Assembly: GCF_003628125.1 (NCBI RefSeq)
Contig: NZ_RBZU01000001.1
Span: forward strand, 310,001-374,000
Reading direction: 5' to 3'
Source of the DNA: Pararobbsia silviterrae
GTDB lineage: Bacteria; Pseudomonadota; Gammaproteobacteria; Burkholderiales; Burkholderiaceae
DNA: 64,000 nucleotides
Shown here: positions 8,602 to 15,752 of the stretch, one piece after another
How positions within the stretch are numbered: the stretch's first letter is position 1
Layout of the letters: every line of letters starts with the position of its first letter
The notes under the pieces: model-generated
What the model saw: only the letters and a program-made list of their open reading frames with translations
What the model was told of the DNA's origin: nothing
Database searches by the model: none
Program-made: the position numbers and the translations under genes

Positions 8602-8730
8602 ACCGGAGGTTTAAACCATCCCGCCCTGGTAGCGTGCGAGGTACCTTACTTAAACGGCGATCCCGCCTGTGCGGCAACCGGAGGTTCAAACTAGCCCGCC
8701 CTCGCAGCGGGAGGTACCTTACTCAAACGG
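8602..8730. repeat. Two imperfect copies of a ~54-bp unit
   Basis: Copy 1 (8602-8657) and copy 2 (8677-8730) share ACCGGAGGTT, AAAC, CCCGCCCT, a central GC-rich variable part, GAGGTACCTTACT and AAACGG. They are separated by 19 bp. Copy 1 holds the palindrome GGTTTAAACC. The unit lies in the gene-free left end of the element (8328-8970), where nothing else was recognised. Confidence 0.6.
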
Positions 8731-8970
8731 TTGGCCGCGCACCCTTTCCGAAACACTGCCCATGCGCGTCACCTGTTGAACCCGTCTTCGCTCGTCGGAC
8801 GGTTCACCGAATCGCGAGCGTCCGAAAGACTGGCCGATAGCGCTGGCAAAGTCGAGATTATGGCGTTGCTCGCGGCGGAGTCCACATGATCGATGCTCGC
8901 GCCGGGCCGCGACTTCGATACCCTTCAGCGGGAGATGCGGGCGATCAGCGAGCGAGATCGCCCTCTGTCG

Positions 8971-9942
8971 TTAGAACGCGTGAGCGCAGCGGAGAGACAG
9001 CGAGCTGCCTTTAAAGTAGCCGTCTGTTTCCGTAGCCGTGGCGGGCGAACTCAGGACTAAAACGCCGTCGACCTCCTGAATCGTGTTGGCCGCGTCTTCG
9101 GTTGACGACCAAAACTCTGCATTCTCCGTGTCCGTGAGCAAGCCGACCGCGCCTAACGTGGGAAATGCGGATTGCGTTCCGCCGACCAGTTCCTGAATAG
9201 CAGGCAGGTACCAAGACGTCACGTCACCATCGGTGACTTGCGCGCAGGTCTCGGCAGCAGAGGCCGCCGTCGATCCGAGCACATTGATGATGGCGGTCGT
9301 ATTCGATTGCCCGTTGGTCGTACTGCTCGCGTTGGTAGTTGTAAGCGCGGCGGACCAGACAGCAGGAGACGAGGTGGCGTTCGTCATTTCAAAAACCACG
9401 CCGCCCGCACTTGCGGCCGCCGCGGGCGTGTCGTCGATCGAGTACACGTAGCCGCCCTGATACACGCTGCCGTAACCCAAGATGCTGACCGCGACGTTCA
9501 CGGCCGTCGCGTTCGATCCCGACGCGGCCAACACGAGTGGCCTAGCGCTTGCGTCGCCCACCCCTGCGGTCGGTGTCGCTCCCGGTGTGATCGTAAACGT
9601 GCAGCTCGATCCGACGGCGATCGTCGAGCCGCACGTCGTGGATGTCTGTGCATCGTTCGGCAACGCAGGTGTCACCGCAACCTCGAAGTCCACCACTGCC
9701 GCGCTACCTGTGTTCGTGAAAGTGAGGGTCCGAGCCGTACCAGTCAGGGCTGCATTGGTGCCGATATCGTTGACCGAGAGCACGAGCGTCGATGCGCTTG
9801 CGGACAGTGTGGTGGGTGAGGCGGAAGGCGTGGTCGACGCCGTGCTCGCCGTGCTTGGCGTGTTCGATCCGCCACATGCAGCCAATGCGCTGCAGAAGAC
9901 TATTCCGGTAACGCGAAACAATGATTTCTTCAACGGATTCAT
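8971..9942 (-). CDS. Lipoprotein with C-terminal DUF1566 domain
   Basis: A 323-residue protein with a lipoprotein signal ending in LAAC (Cys22), then a Ser/Thr/Ala-rich linker and a choice-of-anchor/immunoglobulin-like segment (about 40-150) with a CGSTIAVGSSCTF pair of cysteines. The C-terminus matches the DUF1566/Lcl type, with WYLPAIQEL, FWSSTE and SLRCAHAF. It is probably anchored in the outer membrane and exposed, perhaps for adhesion or ligand binding. It reads toward the left end of the element and is likely cargo. Confidence 0.8.
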   Translation of the reverse strand: MNPLKKSLFRVTGIVFCSALAACGGSNTPSTASTASTTPSASPTTLSASASTLVLSVNDIGTNAALTGTARTLTFTNTGSAAVVDFEVAVTPALPNDAQTSTTCGSTIAVGSSCTFTITPGATPTAGVGDASARPLVLAASGSNATAVNVAVSILGYGSVYQGGYVYSIDDTPAAAASAGGVVFEMTNATSSPAVWSAALTTTNASSTTNGQSNTTAIINVLGSTAASAAETCAQVTDGDVTSWYLPAIQELVGGTQSAFPTLGAVGLLTDTENAEFWSSTEDAANTIQEVDGVLVLSSPATATETDGYFKGSSLSLRCAHAF

Positions 9943-10002
9943 GACTCGTCCCTTTTTGGTATGTTTGCTCTCAACGACTCGGCGCGTACTTGTCGGACGA
10001 GA

Positions 10003-10204
10003 TTTTCTTTGAGCAGTGAACGATCAATCCGTCGAATAGAAGGTAGTAATTGCCGCAAATCGAGTAAAACATCTTTTTTTGGGGCGTATGCATGGAAAAT
10101 ATTACCAAAATATTTCGTTTCTTTCATTATGCAAAATGCACGCGCACGTACTGTTGCAAAAGCCTGAACGCCCTTCGCGATTCGCCGCGTCGGCCTCGGG
10201 GTCG
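10003..10204. other. Upstream region of the lipoprotein gene
   Basis: About 200 bases, AT-rich near 10060-10140, probably the promoter region of the lipoprotein gene on the minus strand. No operator or terminator was recognised. Confidence 0.4.
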
Positions 10205-10402
10205 CTAATCTGATACGACGCGCTCTACTGTTACATCGGCTGTTACAGCGCCTGCGGTACGCACTCGGGAGAGCCCCCTTTCCGTGCGAACCTGACTGCG
10301 AACCTCGGCGGCGCTAACCACTGGCATGGTTTTCAAATCCCCGCCTTCTGTGGAAACCAACGTGGAAACCACGCTCGCGAGCCGTTGCCTAACTTGCAAC
10401 AA
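10205..10402 (-). CDS. Possible small protein with four-residue repeats
   Basis: A 65-residue frame that would usually be dismissed, but three internal pairs of repeated DNA motifs, each exactly 12 bp apart, fall in its frame and give VSTL/VSTE, VRSQ/VRTE and VTAD/VTVE. The in-frame 12-bp spacing favours a real or formerly real coding sequence. The protein has no known domain, and no strong ribosome binding site was seen. It could equally be a non-coding array read through by chance. Confidence 0.3.
   Translation of the reverse strand: MLQVRQRLASVVSTLVSTEGGDLKTMPVVSAAEVRSQVRTERGLSRVRTAGAVTADVTVERVVSD
10228..10371. repeat. Three unlike motif pairs, each with 12-bp period
   Basis: CTGTTACA occurs at 10228 and 10240, TGCGAACCT at 10285 and 10297, and GTGGAAACCA at 10350 and 10362. 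Each pair has a 12-bp period but the three motifs differ. All contain AAC or its complement GTT, as do the other motif arrays of this element. Confidence 0.7.
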
Positions 10403-10622
10403 TCGTCGTTAGCTGCCGTCTCGGCGCGGAATTATCTGCGAGGAAATTCGTTCAGAAATTCCACCCGCAATCGGCCGCTTCGCCACATCGCACAAGGCTT
10501 TCGCAGTTCCGAAACATGCGAACAAATACGCGGACAATTCGGCGGCACCAGGGCGATGACAAACATCAAACCTCATACAGCCGCCGTTCGTGTGTCCGCG
10601 AACGCGAGTCGCTCATCAATAT
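10403..10622. other. Intergenic region, nothing recognised
   Basis: About 220 bases downstream of the membrane-protein gene on the minus strand. No gene, hairpin with T-run or repeat was recognised. Confidence 0.4.
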
Positions 10623-11252
10623 TTAAGGCGTCGCCAGGGCGCTGTAGGCACGAACCGCGCCCCAAACAGGTAGAGCAAACGCCGCGACGCCGAAGGCTAT
10701 TGAGACGTAGTTGGCAGCACCGCCAAGCTGATCCCAGCGCTTACTCTTCGTTGCTCCCTCGGGCCGCCTTGCTCGCATCGCGGCAGCGTACGACGCTTGC
10801 GATATGTATCGAAACCCAGTTCCAAATCCGGCGCACGTCAATCCGATCGAGAATATAAGCATCGCGATCCCAAAGCGCACAAGGACGGGCTGCCCCGGAA
10901 CTAGATAGCCCTTGATGACTGAGTTTCCCGCAAACGCGAGCAGCGCAGCGGCCGCACCGCCATTAATAACGATGGCGGATTTCAAGGCCGTCTGTCCGGC
11001 TTCGATAACTGATTTGAACATCTCCACGCTATGCATCGAATCCGATGCGAGCGTCGCTTTCCAAATTTCGAGTTGCTGAGCCTGCTGCTCGGGCGTCAGC
11101 GCCTTCGTGGGCTCCGCCTCGCTCGTCTCCGCTTCGTCGAAAAGCTTCGCGATGAATTCGCCCATCGCGGTCACCGAAATCACGCTTTGACCATCGTTAC
11201 GGACGCCATCAATCGCAATTTGGATTTGCCGCAAGACCTCGGTTGCTTTCAA
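10623..11252 (-). CDS. Membrane protein of unknown function
   Basis: A 209-residue protein. The first 95 residues are soluble and helical (MKATEVLRQIQIAIDGVRND, then an acidic stretch and EQQAQQLEIWKATLASDS). Then come about four hydrophobic segments: AIVINGGAAAALLAFAG, LVRFGIAMLIFSIGLTC, and two near the C-terminus (YVSIAFGVAAFALPVWGAV). This soluble-plus-membrane layout is seen in some small phage exclusion and effector proteins, but there is no sequence basis for assigning that role. It is single and probably cargo of the element. Confidence 0.65.
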   Translation of the reverse strand: MKATEVLRQIQIAIDGVRNDGQSVISVTAMGEFIAKLFDEAETSEAEPTKALTPEQQAQQLEIWKATLASDSMHSVEMFKSVIEAGQTALKSAIVINGGAAAALLAFAGNSVIKGYLVPGQPVLVRFGIAMLIFSIGLTCAGFGTGFRYISQASYAAAMRARRPEGATKSKRWDQLGGAANYVSIAFGVAAFALPVWGAVRAYSALATP

Positions 11253-11692
11253 GTGAATCTCCTGAAGGACAAACGATGTCCCTTAGAGGGCGCTTCTCGA
11301 TAGATCTGCGCGGCACCATTTTGCGTTGACCCACACTTTGGTCCGGATTGCATCACGCAGTCGCGCCGAAACGACGACTCGGAACAGACGACGGGGCGGC
11401 CCCGTCACGAGGACGGACACTGACGGGAATGATGCCAAGGGTGACACAGCTCGCCTCGACGCCGCTCGGACGATGATAGCCACACAGTCGATAGTTTAGA
11501 AGCGGCGGATCGGGGGCGGGCTCTTTAGGGACTCAAGAAACTCAGTCTGTCGCGCGCTCGCAGTTGACGCAGTGCAGGAACAGGAATCGAGGCCTGTCGC
11601 TGTCGGGCAAGGCCGGTGGGTCCTTCCCCCCGGGATCTCCTCAGGGGCAATTGCGCGCTGCGTTGTTTTCCTAGCGCAGAGTTCCAAAAATT
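11253..11692. other. Intergenic region, nothing clear
   Basis: About 440 bases between the membrane protein and the first GGTTTCA repeats. Short frames occur on both strands, but none has a ribosome binding site or recognisable product. Confidence 0.4.
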
Positions 11693-11973
11693 GGTTTCAG
11701 GTTTCAGATAGCGGCGCGCGGCGATGCTCGTCTCGAAGGCCGAATTCGGTCGGATGCATGGTGTCTCGCACACTGCCGTGAACAAATGGCAGAAGGCTGG
11801 ATACCTTGTCATGCAAGGCTCCAAGGTCGATGTCGATGCCTCGAACGAGAAGCTGAAGCGCTATCGCGACTCGACAGACGGTCGCCCGGCGCGAGCGCGC
11901 GGAAAGGTTTCAGATGACTTGAAACCTGAAACCAAAGATGAAACCGAAACCGATGCCGAGGTTTCAGGTTTCA
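11693..11973. repeat. Motif array A: GGTTTCA / TGAAACC
   Basis: At least eight copies of GGTTTCA or its complement occur: 11693, 11700, 11906, 11960 and 11967 in one orientation, and 11920, 11927 and 11939 in the other. Several are in 7-bp tandem. They flank and enter the small Nu1-like gene, including its upstream region and stop region, so they could be its operators or belong to an origin. Confidence 0.75.
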
Positions 11974-11981
11974 ACAGGTAG
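11724..11981 (+). CDS. Nu1-like helix-turn-helix protein (terminase small subunit type)
   Basis: An 85-residue protein whose first 50 residues read as a phage Nu1-type winged HTH: VSKAEFGRMHGVSHTAVNKW, then a wing-like KAGYLVMQGSKVDVDAS. The rest is a charged tail with DET/ETE repeats encoded by motif array A. Such proteins recognise packaging sites as small terminase subunits, but close relatives also act as regulators. No large terminase gene is present in the element, so a regulatory role or redirection of a helper phage terminase are both possible. No strong ribosome binding site precedes the ATG. Confidence 0.6.
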   Translation: MLVSKAEFGRMHGVSHTAVNKWQKAGYLVMQGSKVDVDASNEKLKRYRDSTDGRPARARGKVSDDLKPETKDETETDAEVSGFNR

Positions 11982-12013
11982 TGGTCGGACTTCGAACAAA
12001 CCGACCGTGACTT

Positions 12014-12146
12014 GTGTAACGCGAGACCGTGTAACGTTTTTCACGTTCGGTTGAGCAGAAGCACGCGTAGGCGTTACACCGGCATCGCCAGAGCCTGCGC
12101 GGCGTTTGCCTGAATTCGATGCGGCCATGGCGTGTAACGTGTAACG
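12014..12146. repeat. Motif array B: GTGTAACG
   Basis: Five copies: GTGTAACG at 12014, 12029, 12132 and 12139, and the complement CGTTACAC at 12072. The last two overlap in 7-bp tandem. The array lies between the Nu1-like gene and a possible 42-residue gene. Confidence 0.75.
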
Positions 12147-12226
12147 CGTTTTTTTTGCACAGAGGAACGGGAAATACGGGCGCGCGCAATGCCCGCGTTG
12201 TTCCGAAGCCGTTTCCAGGACCCACG

Positions 12227-12355
12227 ATGGCGTACGGTCGATCGGCCTCGGCTAACCGCTCTCGCCTCGTCGAAAGCCGCGACTACCTTTCCTACGAAGA
12301 TGTAGAAAACGCCACTGGCGGCCGTCCGCGCAAGGAATTGCGTCGTAATCATTGA
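12227..12355 (+). CDS. Possible 42-residue basic protein
   Basis: A short frame MAYGRSASANRSRLVESRDY... that is basic at both ends, with AGGA 7 bp before the ATG. It lies between motif arrays B and C and is flanked by genes on the same strand. No relative or domain was recognised. The larger frame from 12119 runs through array B and is less likely. Confidence 0.25.
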   Translation: MAYGRSASANRSRLVESRDYLSYEDVENATGGRPRKELRRNH

Positions 12356-12395
12356 TGCGGGCAAGCACATTGCGATGATGAGCGGCACCCGACGT

Positions 12396-12523
12396 TGTTA
12401 CCTCTCGCTGCGACGGGTAACAGTCGCCGGCCTGTTACCCAAAACTGTTACCCGCGCGCCAAGGTAACAAGCGAAACACCCGTAAAGCGCCGTCCCGTCT
12501 AGGTCCGCTGTTACCTGTTACCC
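12396..12523. repeat. Motif array C: TGTTACC(C) / (G)GGTAACA
   Basis: Seven copies occur in 128 bp: TGTTACC at 12396, 12433, 12446, 12509 and 12516, and the complement GGTAACA at 12416 and 12463. Two are in 7-bp tandem and four carry an extra C or G. The array lies in a non-coding gap. The motif resembles the TGTTCACC type I iterons bound by the P4 alpha protein. Confidence 0.75.
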
Positions 12524-12699
12524 AAATTTGAAAAGTGCGCAGCTAGAGAAACACCGAGGCGCGCAATTGCCCGTGCCCCTCCAAGCCCAGGGAGGACCCG
12601 TCCGTACCCCTGGGCCTTGCCAGGAAGGTCGTCACGCCGCTCGTGGCAAAATCCATAGCTTGCATTGACCGTCGCAGCCAACCGAACAGGAGGCTTTCC

Positions 12700-13035
12700 A
12701 TGCAGGAGTTTCATTTGCGGGTTCAAGGTTCTGCCGCAGATCCATACGACGTTCGATTCGTTTCGCTTGATGGCGAGTTGTACGCTTCTTGTTCGTGTGC
12801 TGCCGGTGATGCAGGGCAATCGTGCAAACACCGAATGTCCATTCTCGACGGTAAGTTAGGTGGCGTCGTTGACGGTGAATCCTTTGTCCCAGTGATCTCC
12901 CATTTGCTTGCTGGAACCAGCCTTGATGTCGCGATCCAGGAACTCGGCGCAGCGGAAGCCGAGCTAGAACGCGCCAAAAAGGCCGTCTCAGACGCCAAGA
13001 AGAAGGTAGCGCGCGCCTTCCATATCCCGCGTTGA
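12700..13035 (+). CDS. Small SWIM-type zinc-finger protein
   Basis: A 111-residue protein. Residues about 32-45 read CSCAAGDAGQSCKHRM, a CxC...CxH arrangement typical of SWIM zinc fingers, which bind DNA or proteins. An N-terminal beta-rich part precedes it, and a C-terminal helix of Ala, Glu and Lys (ELGAAEAELERAKKAVSDAK) is a likely coiled coil. ATG 12700 is chosen because AGGAGG sits 6 bp upstream; the longer frame from 12643 lacks this. The role is unknown, and in this setting a replication or regulatory accessory is plausible. Confidence 0.65.
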   Translation: MQEFHLRVQGSAADPYDVRFVSLDGELYASCSCAAGDAGQSCKHRMSILDGKLGGVVDGESFVPVISHLLAGTSLDVAIQELGAAEAELERAKKAVSDAKKKVARAFHIPR

Positions 13036-13263
13036 CCTCATAGATGATCCACTGCCGGCGAATACTGCGAAACTTTCGTCGTATCGATCGCCGCGCACGA
13101 TGCTGAGCTGAGGCGGTTTGCGCTCGCGCTCATCGCAGCAGTCATCAGCAAAGGCCCGGCGACGCTTGCCGTCCGGTTCGATAAAGCTCACGGCGTTCCA
13201 ACAACCTTCGGCCTCGTCGAACGACGTGCCGTTGGCGCAGCAGATCGCGAGACTTACGTTCAT
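12988..13263 (-). CDS. Possible 91-residue hypothetical protein
   Basis: A minus-strand frame whose N-terminal part (MNVSLAICCANGTSFDEAEG...) has plausible composition and four cysteines. Its last 16 codons overlap the convergent SWIM-protein gene, which argues against the full length. No ribosome binding site is obvious. Retained as a weak candidate filling the gap between the SWIM gene and the coiled-coil gene. Confidence 0.3.
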   Translation of the reverse strand: MNVSLAICCANGTSFDEAEGCWNAVSFIEPDGKRRRAFADDCCDERERKPPQLSIVRGDRYDESFAVFAGSGSSMRSTRDMEGARYLLLGV

Positions 13264-13410
13264 GGTCTTCCTCGCAGATCGTCGTTCATGTCGTCGTGTG
13301 CTGCCGCCCGCCGCGGGACTAAGCCTGATGCTGGATCAGTTGGAGAACCCGCTTCCAAAAGCGTCGGCAACTGCCGGTGTTGTCCCCACCGCCGGCTGGG
13401 GTGCCTTGCA

Positions 13411-14193
13411 TCACTGGTTCAACGTCACACCGACTGCTTGCAGGTCGGCAACAATCTCGGCATAAGCCAAGTCGGAATTGCCGCGCTCGCTCATCCAGCG
13501 TGGCCCGGGAAGCTGAGGTTCGTATTTGCCGAGCATCTGGAACACTTCACGCGTTTCAGGTGTGACGTAACGGGGAGCTCCTCCGGTCGGTCTCTCGCGA
13601 CCGCTGTGGCCCCAAGGGATCGGCAAGCGCTCGTGCCTTACGCGCTCAATCAGCGCTTCTCCGGGTAGTGATGCGGGCCTGCTGATCGGCTCGACCTGGC
13701 GGATGGCTCGGTCCGCAGATACGGCACGCGCGAGGATTCCGCCCAACGCCTCGGCAGCCGCGACATATTCATTGATGGCCACGGTACGTCGCTCCACCAA
13801 TATGGCGAGAATTGCGGCTGTGCGCTGCGCCGTCAGGTCTGCAATTTCGGCGTCGAGGTTGGATATGTGTTCCTGAAGAATCGCCGCAGCTTCGTCGGCA
13901 ACGGCCTTGGCCGTCCGTAGATTCGCGCCGGCTTCGTCGACGATCGCTTGCTCTGTCTCGTACGCGCTCACGTCGGGGTCCCGTGCCTCAAGCACGGCGC
14001 ATGCATGTTCTTGCGCTTTGCGCTTGCGCAGCTGTTCTGCGGCAGCATCGTGTTCGGCGTTCGCGTTTGCGATGTTTGCAGCCTGCGAATTTGCCCCCGA
14101 CTGTATGCGGTCACGCTCGATCGACTTTGCTTGAATCTGCTTGCTGAGGGCTTTGATTTCTTTCATGGATTGGTCCCGAGTTCGAATGGTCAC
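13411..14193 (-). CDS. Coiled-coil protein of unknown function
   Basis: A 260-residue protein. Residues about 10-140 are almost entirely helical and charged (IKALSKQIQAKSIERDRI, then LDAEIADLTAQRTAAI), predicting a long coiled coil. The C-terminal third is shorter, with proline-rich and conserved-looking segments (RWMSERGNSDLAYAEIVADL). The GTG start overlaps the previous stop (GTGA), with GGTGAG just before it; ATG 14166 is an alternative. The coupling with the upstream gene suggests a joint function. Scaffold-like or structural roles are possible but not shown. Confidence 0.6.
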   Translation of the reverse strand: MTIRTRDQSMKEIKALSKQIQAKSIERDRIQSGANSQAANIANANAEHDAAAEQLRKRKAQEHACAVLEARDPDVSAYETEQAIVDEAGANLRTAKAVADEAAAILQEHISNLDAEIADLTAQRTAAILAILVERRTVAINEYVAAAEALGGILARAVSADRAIRQVEPISRPASLPGEALIERVRHERLPIPWGHSGRERPTGGAPRYVTPETREVFQMLGKYEPQLPGPRWMSERGNSDLAYAEIVADLQAVGVTLNQ

Positions 14194-14624
14194 AGCTCAC
14201 CGCGGCGCTTCTTGTCCGCCGCGATGATTTGACGGGCGACGCCGACGGCATTGGACGTCGGTTTCACATCGGCATTGGCGCGAACGTCGATGTGGCGTCC
14301 GGTCCACGCGCCGTTTGCCATTTCCGGCCAGCTTGCCGTGGCGGCTTGCGCTTGTGAACGTGACGCAGCAACCTTGTGAGGCGTCGATTTCGCGCCGGTA
14401 ACCACCTTGCTCGATGCAGTGCCGCGGAAACCGCCCATCGCGTCAGAGAAAGGGGTTTGACTACGCGTCGTTGTCGCAGTGGGGCGGGTGTTACCCGACT
14501 GCTTAGGCGCCCGATTCGGTGCGGCGGCCGATGTCGCAGCGGCTTTCTTCGACGCGCCCCGCGGGAGACCGAGAAGCGACGCGTAGGGTGAAGTGAGAGC
14601 CATGTGAGGTTTGCTCGTTTGCAT
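14190..14624 (-). CDS. Ser/Ala/Thr-rich protein of unknown function
   Basis: A 144-residue, low-complexity, basic protein rich in Ser, Ala and Thr over its first 100 residues. The C-terminal part is more ordered: WPEMANGAWTGRHIDVRANA followed by NAVGVARQIIAADKKRRGEL. Its stop overlaps the next gene by 4 bp, so the two are translated together. The C-terminal VARQIIAADK helix might be a protein-binding tail. No family was recognised. Low complexity makes the N-terminal limit uncertain (MALTSPYASLL eight codons in is an alternative start). Confidence 0.55.
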   Translation of the reverse strand: MQTSKPHMALTSPYASLLGLPRGASKKAAATSAAAPNRAPKQSGNTRPTATTTRSQTPFSDAMGGFRGTASSKVVTGAKSTPHKVAASRSQAQAATASWPEMANGAWTGRHIDVRANADVKPTSNAVGVARQIIAADKKRRGEL

Positions 14625-14651
14625 GTGTTGATCCTTGGAAGGGTTTGAGGC

Positions 14652-14888
14652 TTACACCCGCACGTGCTCGACGGTGTGCAACCCATCAAGCAGAGCGATC
14701 GCGTCGTCAGCCGGCATCTCTGAGTCAAACGCAAGACAGCCTGCATAAACGGTGGCGCCGATGTTCATGCCGTGGGCGAAAATTTGAGCGCAGCGCATGC
14801 GCTCATCGGCGCGCGCGGCGGCCAGGTGCGGGTTAGCTTCCTGGTCGGCGTCGTCGAGCATGGAAATGGGGTGTCCGGGATGGCTCAT
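14652..14888 (-). CDS. Small hypothetical protein of the element
   Basis: A 78-residue acidic protein (MSHPGHPISMLDDADQEANP...) with a central helix ARADERMRCAQIFAHGMNIG and C-terminal ADDAIALLDGL. The frame stays open upstream, but this ATG is preferred because it lies 12 bp after the stop of the HTH gene and follows a GGGGG stretch acting as ribosome binding site. It appears to be in one operon with the AlpA-like gene before it and the two low-complexity genes after it. Function unknown. Confidence 0.55.
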   Translation of the reverse strand: MSHPGHPISMLDDADQEANPHLAAARADERMRCAQIFAHGMNIGATVYAGCLAFDSEMPADDAIALLDGLHTVEHVRV

Positions 14889-14899
14889 GAGTGCCCCCG

Positions 14900-15115
14900 T
14901 TACGCGAGCGCGCGTCGTAGATCGCCGACGCGCCAAACGAGTACACCGCCTTCTTTCATCGGCGTCGGAACTGCACCCGTTTGGATGCGGCGGCGAACCG
15001 TGCTGACGCTGCACGACAGCAGGCCCGCCAAATCGTGAATCCGCACACGCGCGATATCGGGCTTTGCGTCGAAGCTCGCGAAGTCACCTTGATAGCGTGG
15101 AATCGTATTGGTCAT
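14900..15115 (-). CDS. Helix-turn-helix protein, AlpA/MerR-like
   Basis: A 71-residue protein whose C-terminal two thirds are a winged HTH: RIHDLAGLLSCSVSTVRRRI, then QTGAVPTPMKEGGVLVWRVGDLRRAL. This is the pattern of AlpA, excisionase and MerR-like DNA-binding domains, where the HTH is followed by a wing and a helix. It could be an excisionase or the activator of the downstream operon. ATG 15115 is preferred to the frame start at 15145. Confidence 0.65.
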   Translation of the reverse strand: MTNTIPRYQGDFASFDAKPDIARVRIHDLAGLLSCSVSTVRRRIQTGAVPTPMKEGGVLVWRVGDLRRALA

Positions 15116-15191
15116 CGTTAAACATTCCTGAAGTCCGATGACCAAATTTGACGCTGTTTGACAGTTACTTCATCTGCGCCAGTCGACGTAA

Positions 15192-15752
15192 CTAGTACGC
15201 ACTGCCGCGATGCCGCAATCCGCTTGATGACACTTCAATTGATCGGGAGCGCCGTCGCAGCGCGCTCGCCGTCGGTTGCGGAACAGTAGTTCGAGCCGGT
15301 CGACGAGTGAAACCCATCTCGGAAGCGAGCTTTTTCAGATAACCACGCTTTCGACTGATTCCCATGCTCTTCAAATTGGCGTGTGCCTGATCGATGGTCG
15401 AGCCGATCAACGCGATCGTGATCGACATGCGATTCAATTGGTCGGCCCGTGCCAACGTGGCCCGTTTGCCACCCTTCGGAAACAATGCGCGCTCCGTCTG
15501 CGAGGGCGACGTGGCTGCCAATAGCGGCTCATGAAGTTTTTCCATGGCTCGCATGACACAACGACGAAGCACCTGCCATTCGCGGCGCATAGGCAAATTT
15601 GCGCCACGATCTACTATCCAAACGCGTTCCGCGAGATTGATTTTTGCAAGAGCGTCGAAAAGTAACAGAGCGTTTCGGCTCGATCTCCACGCCCGAAAGT
15701 AGGCCGCCCCCGCGAGGATCGCATCGTCGGAATGTTCATGAATGACGATCAC
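15192..15752 (-). CDS. Hypothetical protein, coupled to the membrane protein upstream
   Basis: A 186-residue protein, mostly helical and basic toward the C-terminus (RGYLKKLASEMGFTRRPART...ALRRRSRSI). No conserved motif was recognised. Its start overlaps the stop of the upstream membrane-protein gene by 4 bp, so it belongs to the operon running from the helicase gene leftward. The basic tail could bind nucleic acid, which is only a guess from composition. Confidence 0.55.
   Translation of the reverse strand: MIVIHEHSDDAILAGAAYFRAWRSSRNALLLFDALAKINLAERVWIVDRGANLPMRREWQVLRRCVMRAMEKLHEPLLAATSPSQTERALFPKGGKRATLARADQLNRMSITIALIGSTIDQAHANLKSMGISRKRGYLKKLASEMGFTRRPARTTVPQPTASALRRRSRSIEVSSSGLRHRGSAY

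Noticed and set aside
8328-8970. tRNA gene as the attachment site, or a retron-like element at the left end
   Set aside because: No cloverleaf could be folded from the repeats and no reverse transcriptase gene is present in the window.
13411-14624. Phage scaffold or head protein genes
   Set aside because: Only low complexity and coiled coil are visible; no portal, capsid or protease motif supports a structural role.
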